Shown here piece after piece: positions 18,710 to 27,034 of a DNA stretch of 64,000 bases. Position 1 is the first letter of the stretch; every line of letters begins with the position of its first letter. Both the position numbers and the translations under genes were made by a program. The stretch is from an uncultured Phocaeicola sp. (GTDB lineage: Bacteria; Bacteroidota; Bacteroidia; Bacteroidales; Bacteroidaceae), in the NCBI GenBank assembly GCA_948956705.1, contig CARCZS010000007.1, positions 42,594-106,593 of the forward strand, written 5' to 3'. The notes beneath the pieces are model-generated. The model worked only from the letters and a program-made list of their open reading frames with translations. It was not told the DNA's origin and searched no databases.

Positions 18710-19168
18710 ATGAACTTGCTATTTACTTACCCCGAAACCATAGTCGACGGTGAAGGCATCCGCTACTCCATTTATTTGGCCGGATGCCGGCACCGCTGTC
18801 CGGGATGCCAAAACCCGGAATCATGGGCTCCAGAAGCCGGCACCCCATTGACCCAGGAAAAGATAGAAGCAATCATCTGCGAGATTAATGCCAACCCATT
18901 GTTGGACGGCGTTACATTTTCGGGAGGCGACCCCCTCTATTCTCCAAAAGAATTCCGTGCTTTGTCCCAACAAATAAAAGAAGCTACCGGATTAAACATT
19001 TGGTGCTACACAGGCTACACGATTGAACAAATAGAAGCCTCACCTTTGTTAAAATCAGCAATAGACTTTATCGATGTATTGGTAGACGGGCGTTTCGAGC
19101 AGGATTTATACTCTCCTTACTTAGAATTCAGGGGCAGCAGCAACCAACGTATCATCTGTGTACGATAA
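18710..19168 (+). CDS. nrdG: Anaerobic ribonucleotide reductase-activating protein NrdG
   Basis: Radical-SAM activase that generates the glycyl radical on NrdD. The 152-residue protein has the CxxxCxxC cluster motif as CRHRCPGC near residues 26-33, FSGGDPL as the SAM-binding GGE-like motif, and the expected compact size. It is the last gene of the nrdDG operon, with a strong terminator at 19187. Confidence 0.95.
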   Translation: MNLLFTYPETIVDGEGIRYSIYLAGCRHRCPGCQNPESWAPEAGTPLTQEKIEAIICEINANPLLDGVTFSGGDPLYSPKEFRALSQQIKEATGLNIWCYTGYTIEQIEASPLLKSAIDFIDVLVDGRFEQDLYSPYLEFRGSSNQRIICVR

Positions 19169-19186
19169 CACAAAAGAAACCTAAAT

Positions 19187-19229
19187 GGCCCATTTTCTTG
19201 ATTTATATCATGAAAATGGGCCGTTTTAT
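19187..19229 (+). terminator. Terminator of nrdDG
   Basis: Perfect 11-bp stem GGCCCATTTTC (19187-19197) / GAAAATGGGCC (19212-19222) followed by GTTTTATG. Confidence 0.85.
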
Positions 19230-19248
19230 GTTTTTCGGCATGCGTATG

Positions 19249-19279
19249 CTTGCTATTTTCAAGAAAAGCCGTACCTTTG
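19249..19279 (+). promoter_or_regulatory. Promoter in the gene-poor region after nrdG
   Basis: TACCTTTG at 19272-19279 with CTTG at 19249-19252, a 19-bp spacer. It is one of the better -33/-7 pairs in the window, yet no conventional gene follows. Confidence 0.55.
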
Positions 19280-19313
19280 CAATGTGGTTGTGAAACTACC
19301 AGTTAAGTTAATA

Positions 19314-19376
19314 ATGAATTCTTTTAAGGTATTAAGTAATAAGGTAAAGATTAGAAAAGGTATTAGATTTAGGTAA
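19314..19376 (+). CDS. Possible 20-residue basic small protein
   Basis: An ATG 28 nt after the predicted transcription start opens a short frame, MNSFKVLSNKVKIRKGIRFR, ending in TAA. Seven of 20 residues are Lys or Arg. There is no strong ribosome-binding site, but Bacteroides rarely use one. The promoter position and charge make it worth noting; it could equally be chance within a noncoding RNA. Confidence 0.25.
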   Translation: MNSFKVLSNKVKIRKGIRFR

Positions 19377-19546
19377 ATAAAAAGAGATTGTTTTAAACAA
19401 GGATACTAAAAAAGGTATTAGAGATTAATTTAAGGTTTGAAAGAATTGCAAGTTTTCAGGAATTTAGTTTTATAGGTATTAAAAGAGTTGTTTTTTAAGT
19501 AAAAGAGCAGAGGGATAACAACAACGACAACGACGAGAAAGATGAA

Positions 19547-19577
19547 AAGAACCCCATATTTTATGAGGGGGGTTCTT
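19547..19577. terminator. Hairpin at the end of the candidate small RNA
   Basis: Perfect 9-bp stem AAGAACCCC / GGGGTTCTT. The better T tract (TTCTTTTC) is on the minus strand, so it may equally terminate leftward transcription. Confidence 0.5.
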
Positions 19578-19681
19578 CAAGACGTGGGCGGGTTCGAAAT
19601 AAAGAACTATCGCTCTTTTTTTATTTTATCCCCTCTTCCATTTCCTCCTCCTTTCGGGTCAATCCGCCCCCTGTGGGCATG

Positions 19682-19790
19682 TCAAATCCAAGCAGATAGT
19701 TTGCATAATCTAAAAATAAAGAATGGAATATCCCTCACTCCTCTGAACGCTTTGATTTTGACGTTGAATGATTCTGCAAATGCATTAGTC
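19682..19790 (-). pseudogene. C-terminal remnant of an ISL3-type transposase
   Basis: On the minus strand 19790-19682 reads as about 35 residues containing TNAFAESFNVKIKAFRGV and RDIPFFIFRLCKLSA before a TGA. This is the characteristic C-terminus of ISL3-family (IS204/IS1001/IS1096/IS1165-type) transposases. The frame is closed just upstream, and no inverted repeats or the remaining 350 or so residues are visible, so this is a decayed fragment. Confidence 0.7.
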
Positions 19791-19996
19791 CCGACTCAAG
19801 TCAAAAAGTGTGTGGGCTCCATATTGTGAGAAAATTCCAATATTACAATGTAAAAATACAGATTCTTTCAAGGCATTGTAAATGAAGTATATCAGGCGAC
19901 CACTTGACCTGGTACCGGCATTGTAACTCACAGTTCACGCTTATCACCCACAGGGCTTTCAGGTTGATTCACAATTCCTTAACAATCATATCAAAA
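19791..19996. other. Intergenic stretch with no recognised feature
   Basis: About 200 bp between the transposase remnant and the dispersed repeat. No ORF, hairpin or promoter could be supported on either strand. Confidence 0.4.
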
Positions 19997-20239
19997 CAAA
20001 GGGAAGAGTAAGCCGTGTCATAGGCTCAGCCAAGGCCTTTTAAACGGAAGATTATTACAGACTGCGGCAGTGGGCTCTACAGTCTACCGTAATGGGCTGT
20101 ACGGTCCACTACAATGGACTATACAGTCCACTGCCGGAGACTGTAGTAATTCGACTTACGGACAGGCATAATCGAAAGGACGAAAAGGCTTAGTCCGGCT
20201 AATGAAACGAGTTAGGAAGTTCGAAACGTATGCGGAGGT
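19997..20239 (+). repeat. 243-bp dispersed intergenic repeat (copy 2)
   Basis: Aligns without gaps over 243 bp with 53871-54113, about 86% identical by hand count. It consists of a conserved left arm (CAAAGGGAAGAGTAAGCCGT...), a 22-bp tandem array (units near 20070, 20092 and 20114 with GGACTATACAGTCC-like palindromic cores), and a conserved right arm (CATAATCGAAAGGACGAAAA...). It lies between the transposase remnant and the rseP terminator. Neither copy has a sensible ORF. Confidence 0.85.
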
Positions 20240-20267
20240 ACCCCCCTTATATGGCCCTTCTATCAGG

Positions 20268-20316
20268 ATAAAAAATAATCCCCCGGCCGTCAGGTTAAAC
20301 CCAACCACCGGGGGAT
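20268..20316 (-). terminator. Terminator of the tsaB-rseP operon
   Basis: On the minus strand ATCCCCCGG pairs with CCGGGGGAT (9 bp) and is followed by TATTTTTTATC, 25 bp after the rseP stop. Confidence 0.85.
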
Positions 20317-20340
20317 GTATGAGGAAAGTCTTCGCCCTGT

Positions 20341-21681
20341 TTAAAACACGAAGCGCATGATGTCATTGAAATTAGCCCAAATAAGCAATGCAAATAACAA
20401 GAACATACCCACCATCTGTGCATATTCCATAAACTTATCACTCGGCTTGCGACGTGCCACTATCTCATAAAGCAAGAACAAAACGTGCCCGCCGTCCAAA
20501 GCCGGAATAGGAAGGATGTTCATAAAAGCCAGAATGATAGACAAGAAAGCTGTCATCTCCCAAAAACGATGCCAATCCCATACCGTGGGAAAGATACTTC
20601 CAATCGTTCCGAAACCACCTACACTCTTCGCACCTTCCTTGGTGAAGACATATTTCATGTCGTTCACATAACCTTTCAACGTATTCACTCCCAATTTGAC
20701 TCCTGCCGGGAAGGACTCAAAGAAATTAAACTGACGGGTAGTGACCTTATAATCAAGCGGCGTGGAAATTGCTCTTACCATAAACAAAGAATCCGTACGG
20801 ACTGCAGCTGTATCACGCACCCCTCCGTGCGAATAAACCAAGGAAAACTCGGCATATTCCGCTCCGCTGGTTTCGGCATCCGAACGGAAGCCTTCCAATT
20901 TTTCAGTAAATTCATTCCAGCTGCCGACAGGCATATTATCAACAGCTAAAATGGTGTCTCCTTTCTGCACTCCAGCCATCGCCAACGGACCACCGGCAAT
21001 CACAGAATCCACCACATTCGGTCGCAATATATCAAGAAACATCGGTTCTTCTTTAGCAATATCCAAAAGGCTGATTTCGGGCATATAGATTTCTTTTTCC
21101 TGCCCGTCACGAAGCACAGTCACCGTACGCGCTTCGGCCACACTACGCAACATATCCATACCGAAGCGTTCTAATGGCTGTTCGTCGGCACGCAGCAAGA
21201 TATCACCATCGCGGAAGCCGATTTCCTGAGCGCGTTCGTTAAACTTCATACCATAAGTCATATCCTGTAATGAAATATAAGAGTCTCCCCAATGGAACAG
21301 AATCATAGAATAAATGAAGATAGCCAAGAGGAAGTTCATCAGCACCCCGCCAATCATAATAAGCAAACGCTGCCATGCCGGTTTGGAACGGAATTCCCAC
21401 GGTTGTGCCGGTTGCTTCATCTGTTCGGTATCCATAGACTCGTCTATCATACCTGAAATTTTCACATAACCGCCCAAAGGTACCCATCCGATACCATATT
21501 CGGTATCACTGTTCTTGGGTTTAAACTTAAACAAAGAGAACCACGGGTCAAAGAATATGTAGAACTTCTCTACTCTTACTTTAAAAAGGCGCGAAAAAAG
21601 GAAATGTCCCCCCTCGTGGATAATGACCAGTAACGACAAACTCATTACCAGTTGGAGAGCACGAATTAAAAATGTTTCCAT
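20341..21681 (-). CDS. rseP: RIP metalloprotease RseP (site-2 protease)
   Basis: Intramembrane zinc protease that cleaves membrane-bound regulators and remnant signal peptides in the inner membrane. HEGGH at residues 22-26 supplies two zinc ligands, and LDGGH near 395-399 supplies the third. A PDZ domain lies in the periplasmic part (DSVIAGGPLAMAGVQKGDTI). Four transmembrane segments and 446 residues are normal. It is the last gene of a seven-gene operon, 21 bp after dxr; the dxr-rseP pairing is common in bacteria. Confidence 0.95.
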   Translation of the reverse strand: METFLIRALQLVMSLSLLVIIHEGGHFLFSRLFKVRVEKFYIFFDPWFSLFKFKPKNSDTEYGIGWVPLGGYVKISGMIDESMDTEQMKQPAQPWEFRSKPAWQRLLIMIGGVLMNFLLAIFIYSMILFHWGDSYISLQDMTYGMKFNERAQEIGFRDGDILLRADEQPLERFGMDMLRSVAEARTVTVLRDGQEKEIYMPEISLLDIAKEEPMFLDILRPNVVDSVIAGGPLAMAGVQKGDTILAVDNMPVGSWNEFTEKLEGFRSDAETSGAEYAEFSLVYSHGGVRDTAAVRTDSLFMVRAISTPLDYKVTTRQFNFFESFPAGVKLGVNTLKGYVNDMKYVFTKEGAKSVGGFGTIGSIFPTVWDWHRFWEMTAFLSIILAFMNILPIPALDGGHVLFLLYEIVARRKPSDKFMEYAQMVGMFLLFALLIWANFNDIMRFVF

Positions 21682-21702
21682 CTAATTTTATTTATTGTTT
21701 TA

Positions 21703-22857
21703 TTATTTACTATTTATAATCAGTTCTTCGGCTATGCGGCGTGCCTCTGCATCGGTTGCCACATAGTCCTCATAAGAAGGTTCCTTGATATAAGCCACTC
21801 TTCCCATTGTCTTCTCGATAACATCACTCATGCCCAAGAAAGAAATATTATCTTTCAGGAATGCAGCCACCACCACTTCATTTGCCGCATTAACGATACA
21901 GGGCATATTTCCTGCCTGATGCAGAGCCTCATACGCCAAGGCCAAATTGCGGAAGCGTTTGGTATCGGGCTGTTCAAATGTCAAGTCGGTAACTTTGGCA
22001 AAGTCCAGACGTTCAAAAGACGACTTCACACGCTCCGGATATGAAAAAGCATACTGAATGGGCAGGCGCATATCAGGCATACCCAGTTGGGCTTTCACTG
22101 CGCCATCTTCAAACTGTACCATAGAGTGGATAACCGACTGTGGATGAACCACTACTTCTATTTGTTCCGGGCGGACTCCAAAGAGCCATTTCGCTTCAAT
22201 CACTTCGAAACCTTTGTTCATCATCGAAGCAGAGTCAATGGTTATTTTCGCCCCCATTTCCCAGTTGGGGTGCTTCAGGGCCTGCACTTTAGTCACTTGT
22301 TGTAACTGCTCCATCGTATAAGTGCGGAACGGTCCTCCGGAAGCGGTCAATATCACCTTCTCCACCGGAGTATTCATTTCCAGACATTGGAAAATGGCCG
22401 AATGCTCTGAATCGACAGGAAGAATCGGTGTCCTGTATTGATTGGCCAATGCATTAATCAGTTCACCGGCCACAACCAAAGTTTCCTTATTGGCCAAAGC
22501 GATGGTCTTCCCCGACTTTATGGCGTTCATGGTAGGCCGCAAACCCGCATACCCCACCATCGAAGCCAGAACGATGTCAATAGGTTGCGACTCTACTATC
22601 TGGCAAAGCGCATCTGCACCGGCATATACCTTGATAGGCAAATCGCTTAATGCCTCTTTCAGCTGGGTATATTTTTCCTCATTGGCTATCACTACTGCTT
22701 CCGGCAGAAACTTACGGGCCTGTTCGACGAGCAAGTCTACCCGGTTATTGGCTGTCAAAGCATAAACTTCGTATAAATCGGGATGTTCCTCTATCACTTG
22801 CAAAGCCTGCGTACCGATAGAGCCCGTTGAGCCTAATATAGCTATTTGTTTTTTCAT
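21703..22857 (-). CDS. dxr: 1-Deoxy-D-xylulose 5-phosphate reductoisomerase
   Basis: Second enzyme of the MEP isoprenoid pathway, converting DXP to MEP with NADPH. It shows the nucleotide motif LGSTGSIGTQ at the N-terminus, ALANKETLVVAGE, the metal and substrate motifs LPVDSEHSAIFQCLE and LTASGGPF, and WEMGAKITIDSASMMNKG. 384 residues. It is 6 bp downstream of the M23 gene. ispF, later in the same pathway, is at 40864-41340. Confidence 0.96.
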   Translation of the reverse strand: MKKQIAILGSTGSIGTQALQVIEEHPDLYEVYALTANNRVDLLVEQARKFLPEAVVIANEEKYTQLKEALSDLPIKVYAGADALCQIVESQPIDIVLASMVGYAGLRPTMNAIKSGKTIALANKETLVVAGELINALANQYRTPILPVDSEHSAIFQCLEMNTPVEKVILTASGGPFRTYTMEQLQQVTKVQALKHPNWEMGAKITIDSASMMNKGFEVIEAKWLFGVRPEQIEVVVHPQSVIHSMVQFEDGAVKAQLGMPDMRLPIQYAFSYPERVKSSFERLDFAKVTDLTFEQPDTKRFRNLALAYEALHQAGNMPCIVNAANEVVVAAFLKDNISFLGMSDVIEKTMGRVAYIKEPSYEDYVATDAEARRIAEELIINSK

Positions 22858-22863
22858 AATCTG

Positions 22864-23721
22864 TTAAAATACAATGTATTTCGAAGGGTCGACGGCACGC
22901 CCTTTGTTCCACAATTCGAAATGAAGATGCGGGCCGGTTGTTTTTTCACCTGTATTGCCTACCAAGGCAATGGCTTCGCCCCCTTTCACCGTATCCCCCT
23001 CTTTCTTCAGTAACGAACCGCAATGTTTATACACGGATACAAAATCCTGTCCGTGCTGTATTTGTATCACATAACCCGTCTCTGCCGTATAGGTCGAGAG
23101 AATCACCGTTCCGTCTAATGTGGCAAGCACACTTTCATCGGGATTGGCCGCTATGTCTACTCCATAATGTTTGTTATCGGGGTCAAAGTTGGAAGACATC
23201 ATACCGCGTGTAGGACGATAGAATATCAAGCCCGAAGCTGTGGGGTTATTATTGACAGCCGTCAGGTTATAACGTTCCGATTCTTCATATTGCTTACGGA
23301 ATTCCTCTTCCTGGCGGGTACGTTCCATCAATGAGTCCGAACGGATAGCTGTCAGCGAATCAATGGATTGCACCGTGTCCACCTGTACCTTTCCGCTAAA
23401 GATATCCTGAATATTCATGATATACAACTGCTGCCGTTCCAGCATCTTCTGTAAAGAATCGGCACGCAAGGCATTGCTTACTATCTGGGCTCGCACCTCA
23501 CTGTTCATATATCCGGGCAGGTAGTTACGCAGCGGGGTAAAGGCAATAATAATGGCGGCAACCAGAAAGATAACCGTCACGGCAGAAAGCAACCATGACA
23601 AACCATTCAGCTTGGAAACGTGGATACCCACCACTTCCTCCAGCGTATTTTCATTGGTAATAGTCAGTTTATACTTAAACTTAATATTATGCCAAAATGC
23701 TTTTCTTCTCTTTTTCTTCAT
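22864..23721 (-). CDS. M23 (LytM) family peptidase, membrane-anchored
   Basis: A short basic cytoplasmic N-terminus is followed by one transmembrane helix (about 42-62) and a coiled-coil-prone linker (80-150). The C-terminal LytM domain has the zinc ligands H185 and D189 (HYGVD) and H265/H267 (PHLHFEL), so it should be an active murein endopeptidase or a septation/envelope factor. It lies between rimM and dxr in the operon. The topology resembles NlpD/MepM-type enzymes. The substrate bond is not inferable. Confidence 0.9.
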   Translation of the reverse strand: MKKKRRKAFWHNIKFKYKLTITNENTLEEVVGIHVSKLNGLSWLLSAVTVIFLVAAIIIAFTPLRNYLPGYMNSEVRAQIVSNALRADSLQKMLERQQLYIMNIQDIFSGKVQVDTVQSIDSLTAIRSDSLMERTRQEEEFRKQYEESERYNLTAVNNNPTASGLIFYRPTRGMMSSNFDPDNKHYGVDIAANPDESVLATLDGTVILSTYTAETGYVIQIQHGQDFVSVYKHCGSLLKKEGDTVKGGEAIALVGNTGEKTTGPHLHFELWNKGRAVDPSKYIVF

Positions 23722-23748
23722 TATTACGCGCGCGTACCTTAATATATA

Positions 23749-24267
23749 TTATAGCAGTCCGTCGGGTACATCCACCGTCAGGAGTCTTTTCTTCTTATCC
23801 AGTTTGCGAATAAATTCTTCGTGGGCAGGAAGCAGAATTTCCTCTCCATCCTTTTCTATCGCAAAAAGCACATTCATTGTACTGTCATCCACCGCCACAA
23901 TCTCACCCAAATCGCCATGACGGACATCCTTCACCTTAAATCCGATAAAGAAGTTCCAAGTGGGGATATCGTCCGTCTCATCGTCCTCCTCCACATATTT
24001 CTTGGGAAAATAAACTTCCACATTCGTAAACATACGGGCCTTTTCGGATGTATCCACTCCCTCCAGTTTCACCAAAGCGGTAGTGTCGGAGCGGAAACGG
24101 TATTCTTCGATAAAGAACGGAACGAAAATGCCATCAAGCAGGCATACCAGATATTCACAATCCACACGGTCGAATATATCGTCCGTAAAGGTAAAAGAAA
24201 GTTCTCCCTTTACTCCGTGAGGTTTATTAAAAAGCCCTATCTTAAAAACTTCGTTTTTCTTAATCAT
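23749..24267 (-). CDS. rimM: Ribosome maturation factor RimM
   Basis: RimM assists 16S processing and assembly of the 30S head with S19. The start at 24267 ([21 protein letters not shown]) matches the family N-terminus; the open frame to 24303 would overlap the murA end by 32 bp. The N-terminal RimM domain ([15 protein letters not shown]) is followed by a PRC barrel ending in [19 protein letters not shown]. 172 residues. It starts 4 bp after murA. Confidence 0.93.
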   Translation of the reverse strand: MIKKNEVFKIGLFNKPHGVKGELSFTFTDDIFDRVDCEYLVCLLDGIFVPFFIEEYRFRSDTTALVKLEGVDTSEKARMFTNVEVYFPKKYVEEDDETDDIPTWNFFIGFKVKDVRHGDLGEIVAVDDSTMNVLFAIEKDGEEILLPAHEEFIRKLDKKKRLLTVDVPDGLL

Positions 24268-24271
24268 AACT

Positions 24272-25576
24272 TTAAATTCTTGTGATTCGCGCTCCCAAGG
24301 CATTCAATCGCTGTTCTATATTCTGATATCCCCGGTCTATCTGTTCTATATTGTGAATGCGGCTGATACCGTCGGCACTCATTGCCGCAATCAACAAAGC
24401 GATACCCGCACGTATATCAGGCGAAGTCATGTTTCCGCCGCGCAACTGAAAACCACGGTCATGGCCGATAACCACTGCACGGTGAGGGTCACACAATATA
24501 ATCTGAGCCCCCATATCTATCAGTTTATCTACAAAGAACAATCGACTTTCGAACATCTTCTGGTGAATCAGCACACTGCCTTTTGCCTGCGTAGCCACTA
24601 CCAGCATCACACTCAGCAAGTCGGGTGTCAGTCCGGGCCAAGTAGCATCGGCAATCGTCATGATGGAACCGTCGATAAACGACTCTATCTGATAGTGCTC
24701 CTGTTCGGGAATAAACAAATCATCCCCACGCTGCTCTACCCTAATACCCAAACGGCGGAAACTCTCGGGAATGATACCCAGGTTTTCATGAGATACATTC
24801 TTTATGGTAAGTTCACTGCCGGTCATGGCCGCCATACCAATAAAACTGCCTACTTCAATCATATCAGGCAACACCGTATGACTGCATCCATGCAATGATT
24901 CCACTCCCTCGATGGTGAGCAAATTAGAAGCGATGCCCGTTATCTTTGCCCCCATGCAGTTCAGCATACGGCAAAGTTGTTGCACATAAGGTTCACAAGC
25001 GGCATTATAGATAGTAGTCTTGCCTTTTGCCAGAACCGCTGCCATCACAATATTGGCAGTACCGGTCACCGAAGCCTCATCCAGCAGCATAGACGCCCCT
25101 TTCAGTTCTTTAGCTCCGATAGTAAAAATGCTGCGTTCGTCGTCATAATCAAAGCAGGCCCCCAACTTCTGAATGCCGATAAAGTGAGTATCCAGACGGC
25201 GGCGGCCTATCTTATCCCCTCCGGGTTTTGATATCAGTGCTTTGCCGAAACGCGCCACTAACGGACCAACCAGCATGACCGATCCACGCAAGCTGGAGCA
25301 CTTTTTCAGAAAGTCATCACTCTCCAGATAGTTCAAATCCACCGAGTCGGCCTTGAAAGTATAAGAATCAATCCCTGTTTTCGATACCTTGACCCCCATT
25401 TCACGCAATAACTGAATCAAGTTATTCACGTCCAGAATGTCGGGAATGTTATTCACTGTAACTTCTTCAGAAGTCAATAATGTGGCACAAAGAATTTGCA
25501 GAACCTCATTCTTAGCGCCTTGCGGATGAATTTCGCCGTGTAGCTTATGTCCACCTTCTATTACAAACGAAGCCAT
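24272..25576 (-). CDS. murA: UDP-N-acetylglucosamine 1-carboxyvinyltransferase MurA (Asp-type active site)
   Basis: First committed step of peptidoglycan synthesis: transfer of enolpyruvate from PEP to UDP-GlcNAc. KNEVLQI at the N-terminus and the [17 protein letters not shown] motif near the C-terminus are typical. In the active-site loop the sequence is [16 protein letters not shown], so residue 121 is Asp where E. coli has the catalytic Cys115 (PGGCTIG). Asp-type MurAs, known from Mycobacterium and Chlamydia, are active and not alkylated by fosfomycin. 434 residues, in the tsaB-rseP operon. Confidence 0.95.
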   Translation of the reverse strand: MASFVIEGGHKLHGEIHPQGAKNEVLQILCATLLTSEEVTVNNIPDILDVNNLIQLLREMGVKVSKTGIDSYTFKADSVDLNYLESDDFLKKCSSLRGSVMLVGPLVARFGKALISKPGGDKIGRRRLDTHFIGIQKLGACFDYDDERSIFTIGAKELKGASMLLDEASVTGTANIVMAAVLAKGKTTIYNAACEPYVQQLCRMLNCMGAKITGIASNLLTIEGVESLHGCSHTVLPDMIEVGSFIGMAAMTGSELTIKNVSHENLGIIPESFRRLGIRVEQRGDDLFIPEQEHYQIESFIDGSIMTIADATWPGLTPDLLSVMLVVATQAKGSVLIHQKMFESRLFFVDKLIDMGAQIILCDPHRAVVIGHDRGFQLRGGNMTSPDIRAGIALLIAAMSADGISRIHNIEQIDRGYQNIEQRLNALGARITRI

Positions 25577-25595
25577 GATATCGAAGTTTTAAGAA

Positions 25596-26219
25596 TTAAT
25601 ATTTTCTTCTCTGATTATTATTCTGTTGCATTCTGCGCTGTCCGTTGTTTTGCTGTGGCCTGCGCTGAACATACGTGCGTTGTCCGCACAGCTGCAAGTC
25701 ATCGGGAGACAGGTTGATAGCTCCCTGGGAATATTCACGAAGATCGTCCAGTATCTTCTGGTCTTCCACACTATCTTTATTCCAGTTGACAAAGCACTTT
25801 TTCATTTGATTGGCAATCAATGAAATCAGATGCTTTCTATCTTCCCCTTCGGGATACTCCACCGCTTTTTTCACCATATTCTCCAATATGTGTCCATAAT
25901 GGCGGTAACGGATGCGTTTCTGCGGATAAGCCAATACCTCCGGTTTCACTTCAAGGCTTTCTTTCTTCACTATTTCGTAAGGATAATCAATATCCAGTTT
26001 GAAATCGGACATGATAGCCAAATGGTCCCACAGCTTATGTTTAAAATCGGGCACATCGCGCAGATGCGGAAACATACCGCCCATGATATTAATAATTGTA
26101 TTGGCGCAACGCTGGCGTTCAGCTTTATTTTCGATGGTAAGAGCATGGTCTACCATGTTCTGCACACTTCTTCCATATTCGGGAAGGGGTAATCTTCGTT
26201 GTTGGGTATTATACTCCAT
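25596..26219 (-). CDS. DUF4290 family protein
   Basis: 207 residues. The N-terminal 170 match the Bacteroidetes-specific DUF4290 family (MEYNTQQRRLPLPEYGRS, INIMGGMFPHLRDVPDFKHK LWDHL region, RYRHYG). The tail from about residue 180 is a low-complexity Gln/Asn/Arg segment (RRPQQNNGQRRMQQNNNQRR), likely disordered and possibly RNA-binding. The family has no assigned function. Its constant place next to murA, between tsaB and murA here, hints at a housekeeping envelope or translation role, but that is only context. Confidence 0.85.
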   Translation of the reverse strand: MEYNTQQRRLPLPEYGRSVQNMVDHALTIENKAERQRCANTIINIMGGMFPHLRDVPDFKHKLWDHLAIMSDFKLDIDYPYEIVKKESLEVKPEVLAYPQKRIRYRHYGHILENMVKKAVEYPEGEDRKHLISLIANQMKKCFVNWNKDSVEDQKILDDLREYSQGAINLSPDDLQLCGQRTYVQRRPQQNNGQRRMQQNNNQRRKY

Positions 26220-26249
26220 GTATATAAATATATGATTTTGATTTATAAA

Positions 26250-26939
26250 TTATAAAAGCTTCTTGGGTTTAGAAGCAACAAACTCTTTCAAATAGAAAGG
26301 TTCAAAGTATGCCACATCCTCGAAGTCCTGTTTCGCAATCGCTTTCTCAGCCAATGGGAACATCCATTTTGCCAATGGGTAGATTTCATCGATAAAGTGT
26401 GCATTGGGGTGTGTAATCTTCTCACGGCACTTGGCGGCTCCGTTGCCGAAGAAATAAACAGGATGTTCATCCAGGAACTCCAGATAGGAATTCTCATCTA
26501 CTATGTCGGCCGCTATTTCACGCTTCACTTCCAGTGCACGGTCATAAACGGCGGCATACACTTCCATGCGGCGTGCGTCTATCATCGGACAAAGCAATGC
26601 GTCTTCGGGCAAGTCATGATACAACAAGACCGGTACACACAACACCTCCAACGTATGAAGCCCTACGAGTGGCAGATTACGTCCGTAACAAACACCCTTC
26701 GCCATAGAGACGCCGATGCGCAGACCGGTGTATGAACCGGGACCGCAACTGACGGCTACTGCATCCAACGGCAGACCGCGGCTGTCCACAAACGATAACG
26801 CCTCATCTACAAACACGCCCAACTGAACAGCATGTGAAGGTCCCTTCAAGTCCTCTTTGGAGAACACCGCCAGCCCATCTTCGCTAACGGCAACAGAGCA
26901 GGCCTCTGTTGATGTTTCAATATGCAAAATACACGACAT
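26250..26939 (-). CDS. tsaB: tRNA threonylcarbamoyladenosine biosynthesis protein TsaB
   Basis: Partner of TsaD/TsaE in making the t6A37 modification of ANN-decoding tRNAs. The start at 26939 (MSCILHIETSTEACSVAV) is the family N-terminus; the frame to 26969 includes the promoter. The ASKHA fold motifs are ILHIETST, VSCGPGSYTGLRIGVSMAKG and CPMIDARRMEVYAAVYD. 229 residues. First gene of the operon; divergent from yicC. Confidence 0.92.
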   Translation of the reverse strand: MSCILHIETSTEACSVAVSEDGLAVFSKEDLKGPSHAVQLGVFVDEALSFVDSRGLPLDAVAVSCGPGSYTGLRIGVSMAKGVCYGRNLPLVGLHTLEVLCVPVLLYHDLPEDALLCPMIDARRMEVYAAVYDRALEVKREIAADIVDENSYLEFLDEHPVYFFGNGAAKCREKITHPNAHFIDEIYPLAKWMFPLAEKAIAKQDFEDVAYFEPFYLKEFVASKPKKLL

Positions 26940-26966
26940 AATGCTATACTTATATAATATAATGTG

Positions 26967-26974
26967 CAAATATA
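26967..26974 (-). promoter_or_regulatory. -7 box of the tsaB-rseP operon
   Basis: Minus-strand TATATTTG, 28 bp before the tsaB ATG. Confidence 0.5.
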
Positions 26975-27008
26975 CACTTTTATTTATACTTCATTTCCAT
27001 AAAAACAC

Positions 27009-27016
27009 TACTTTTG
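27009..27016 (+). promoter_or_regulatory. -7 box of the yicC-nadD operon
   Basis: TACTTTTG, 18 bp before the yicC ATG, which excludes the upstream in-frame ATG at 27014. Confidence 0.55.
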
Positions 27017-27034
27017 CAAAAAAACACATTAGTT

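Larger units (their letters stand above)
19286..19577 (+). ncRNA. Candidate small RNA or leader transcript, purine-rich, with repeated AAGGTATTA motifs
   Basis: Downstream of a good promoter lies about 290 nt of A/G-rich sequence ending in a hairpin. The motif (A)AGGTATTA occurs near 19326, 19354, 19410 and 19474. The composition differs from flanking coding DNA. Two explanations compete: a noncoding RNA, or a short mRNA for the 20-residue ORF at 19314-19376. No known RNA family was recognised with confidence. Confidence 0.35.

Noticed and set aside
19185..19376. 63-codon ORF over the nrdG terminator
   Set aside because: Its first two thirds read through the terminator hairpin and the promoter at 19249-19279. 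Only the last 20 codons could be a real ORF.
19578..19600. tRNA T-arm-like GGTTCGAA near 19588
   Set aside because: No acceptor, D or anticodon stems can be formed around it.
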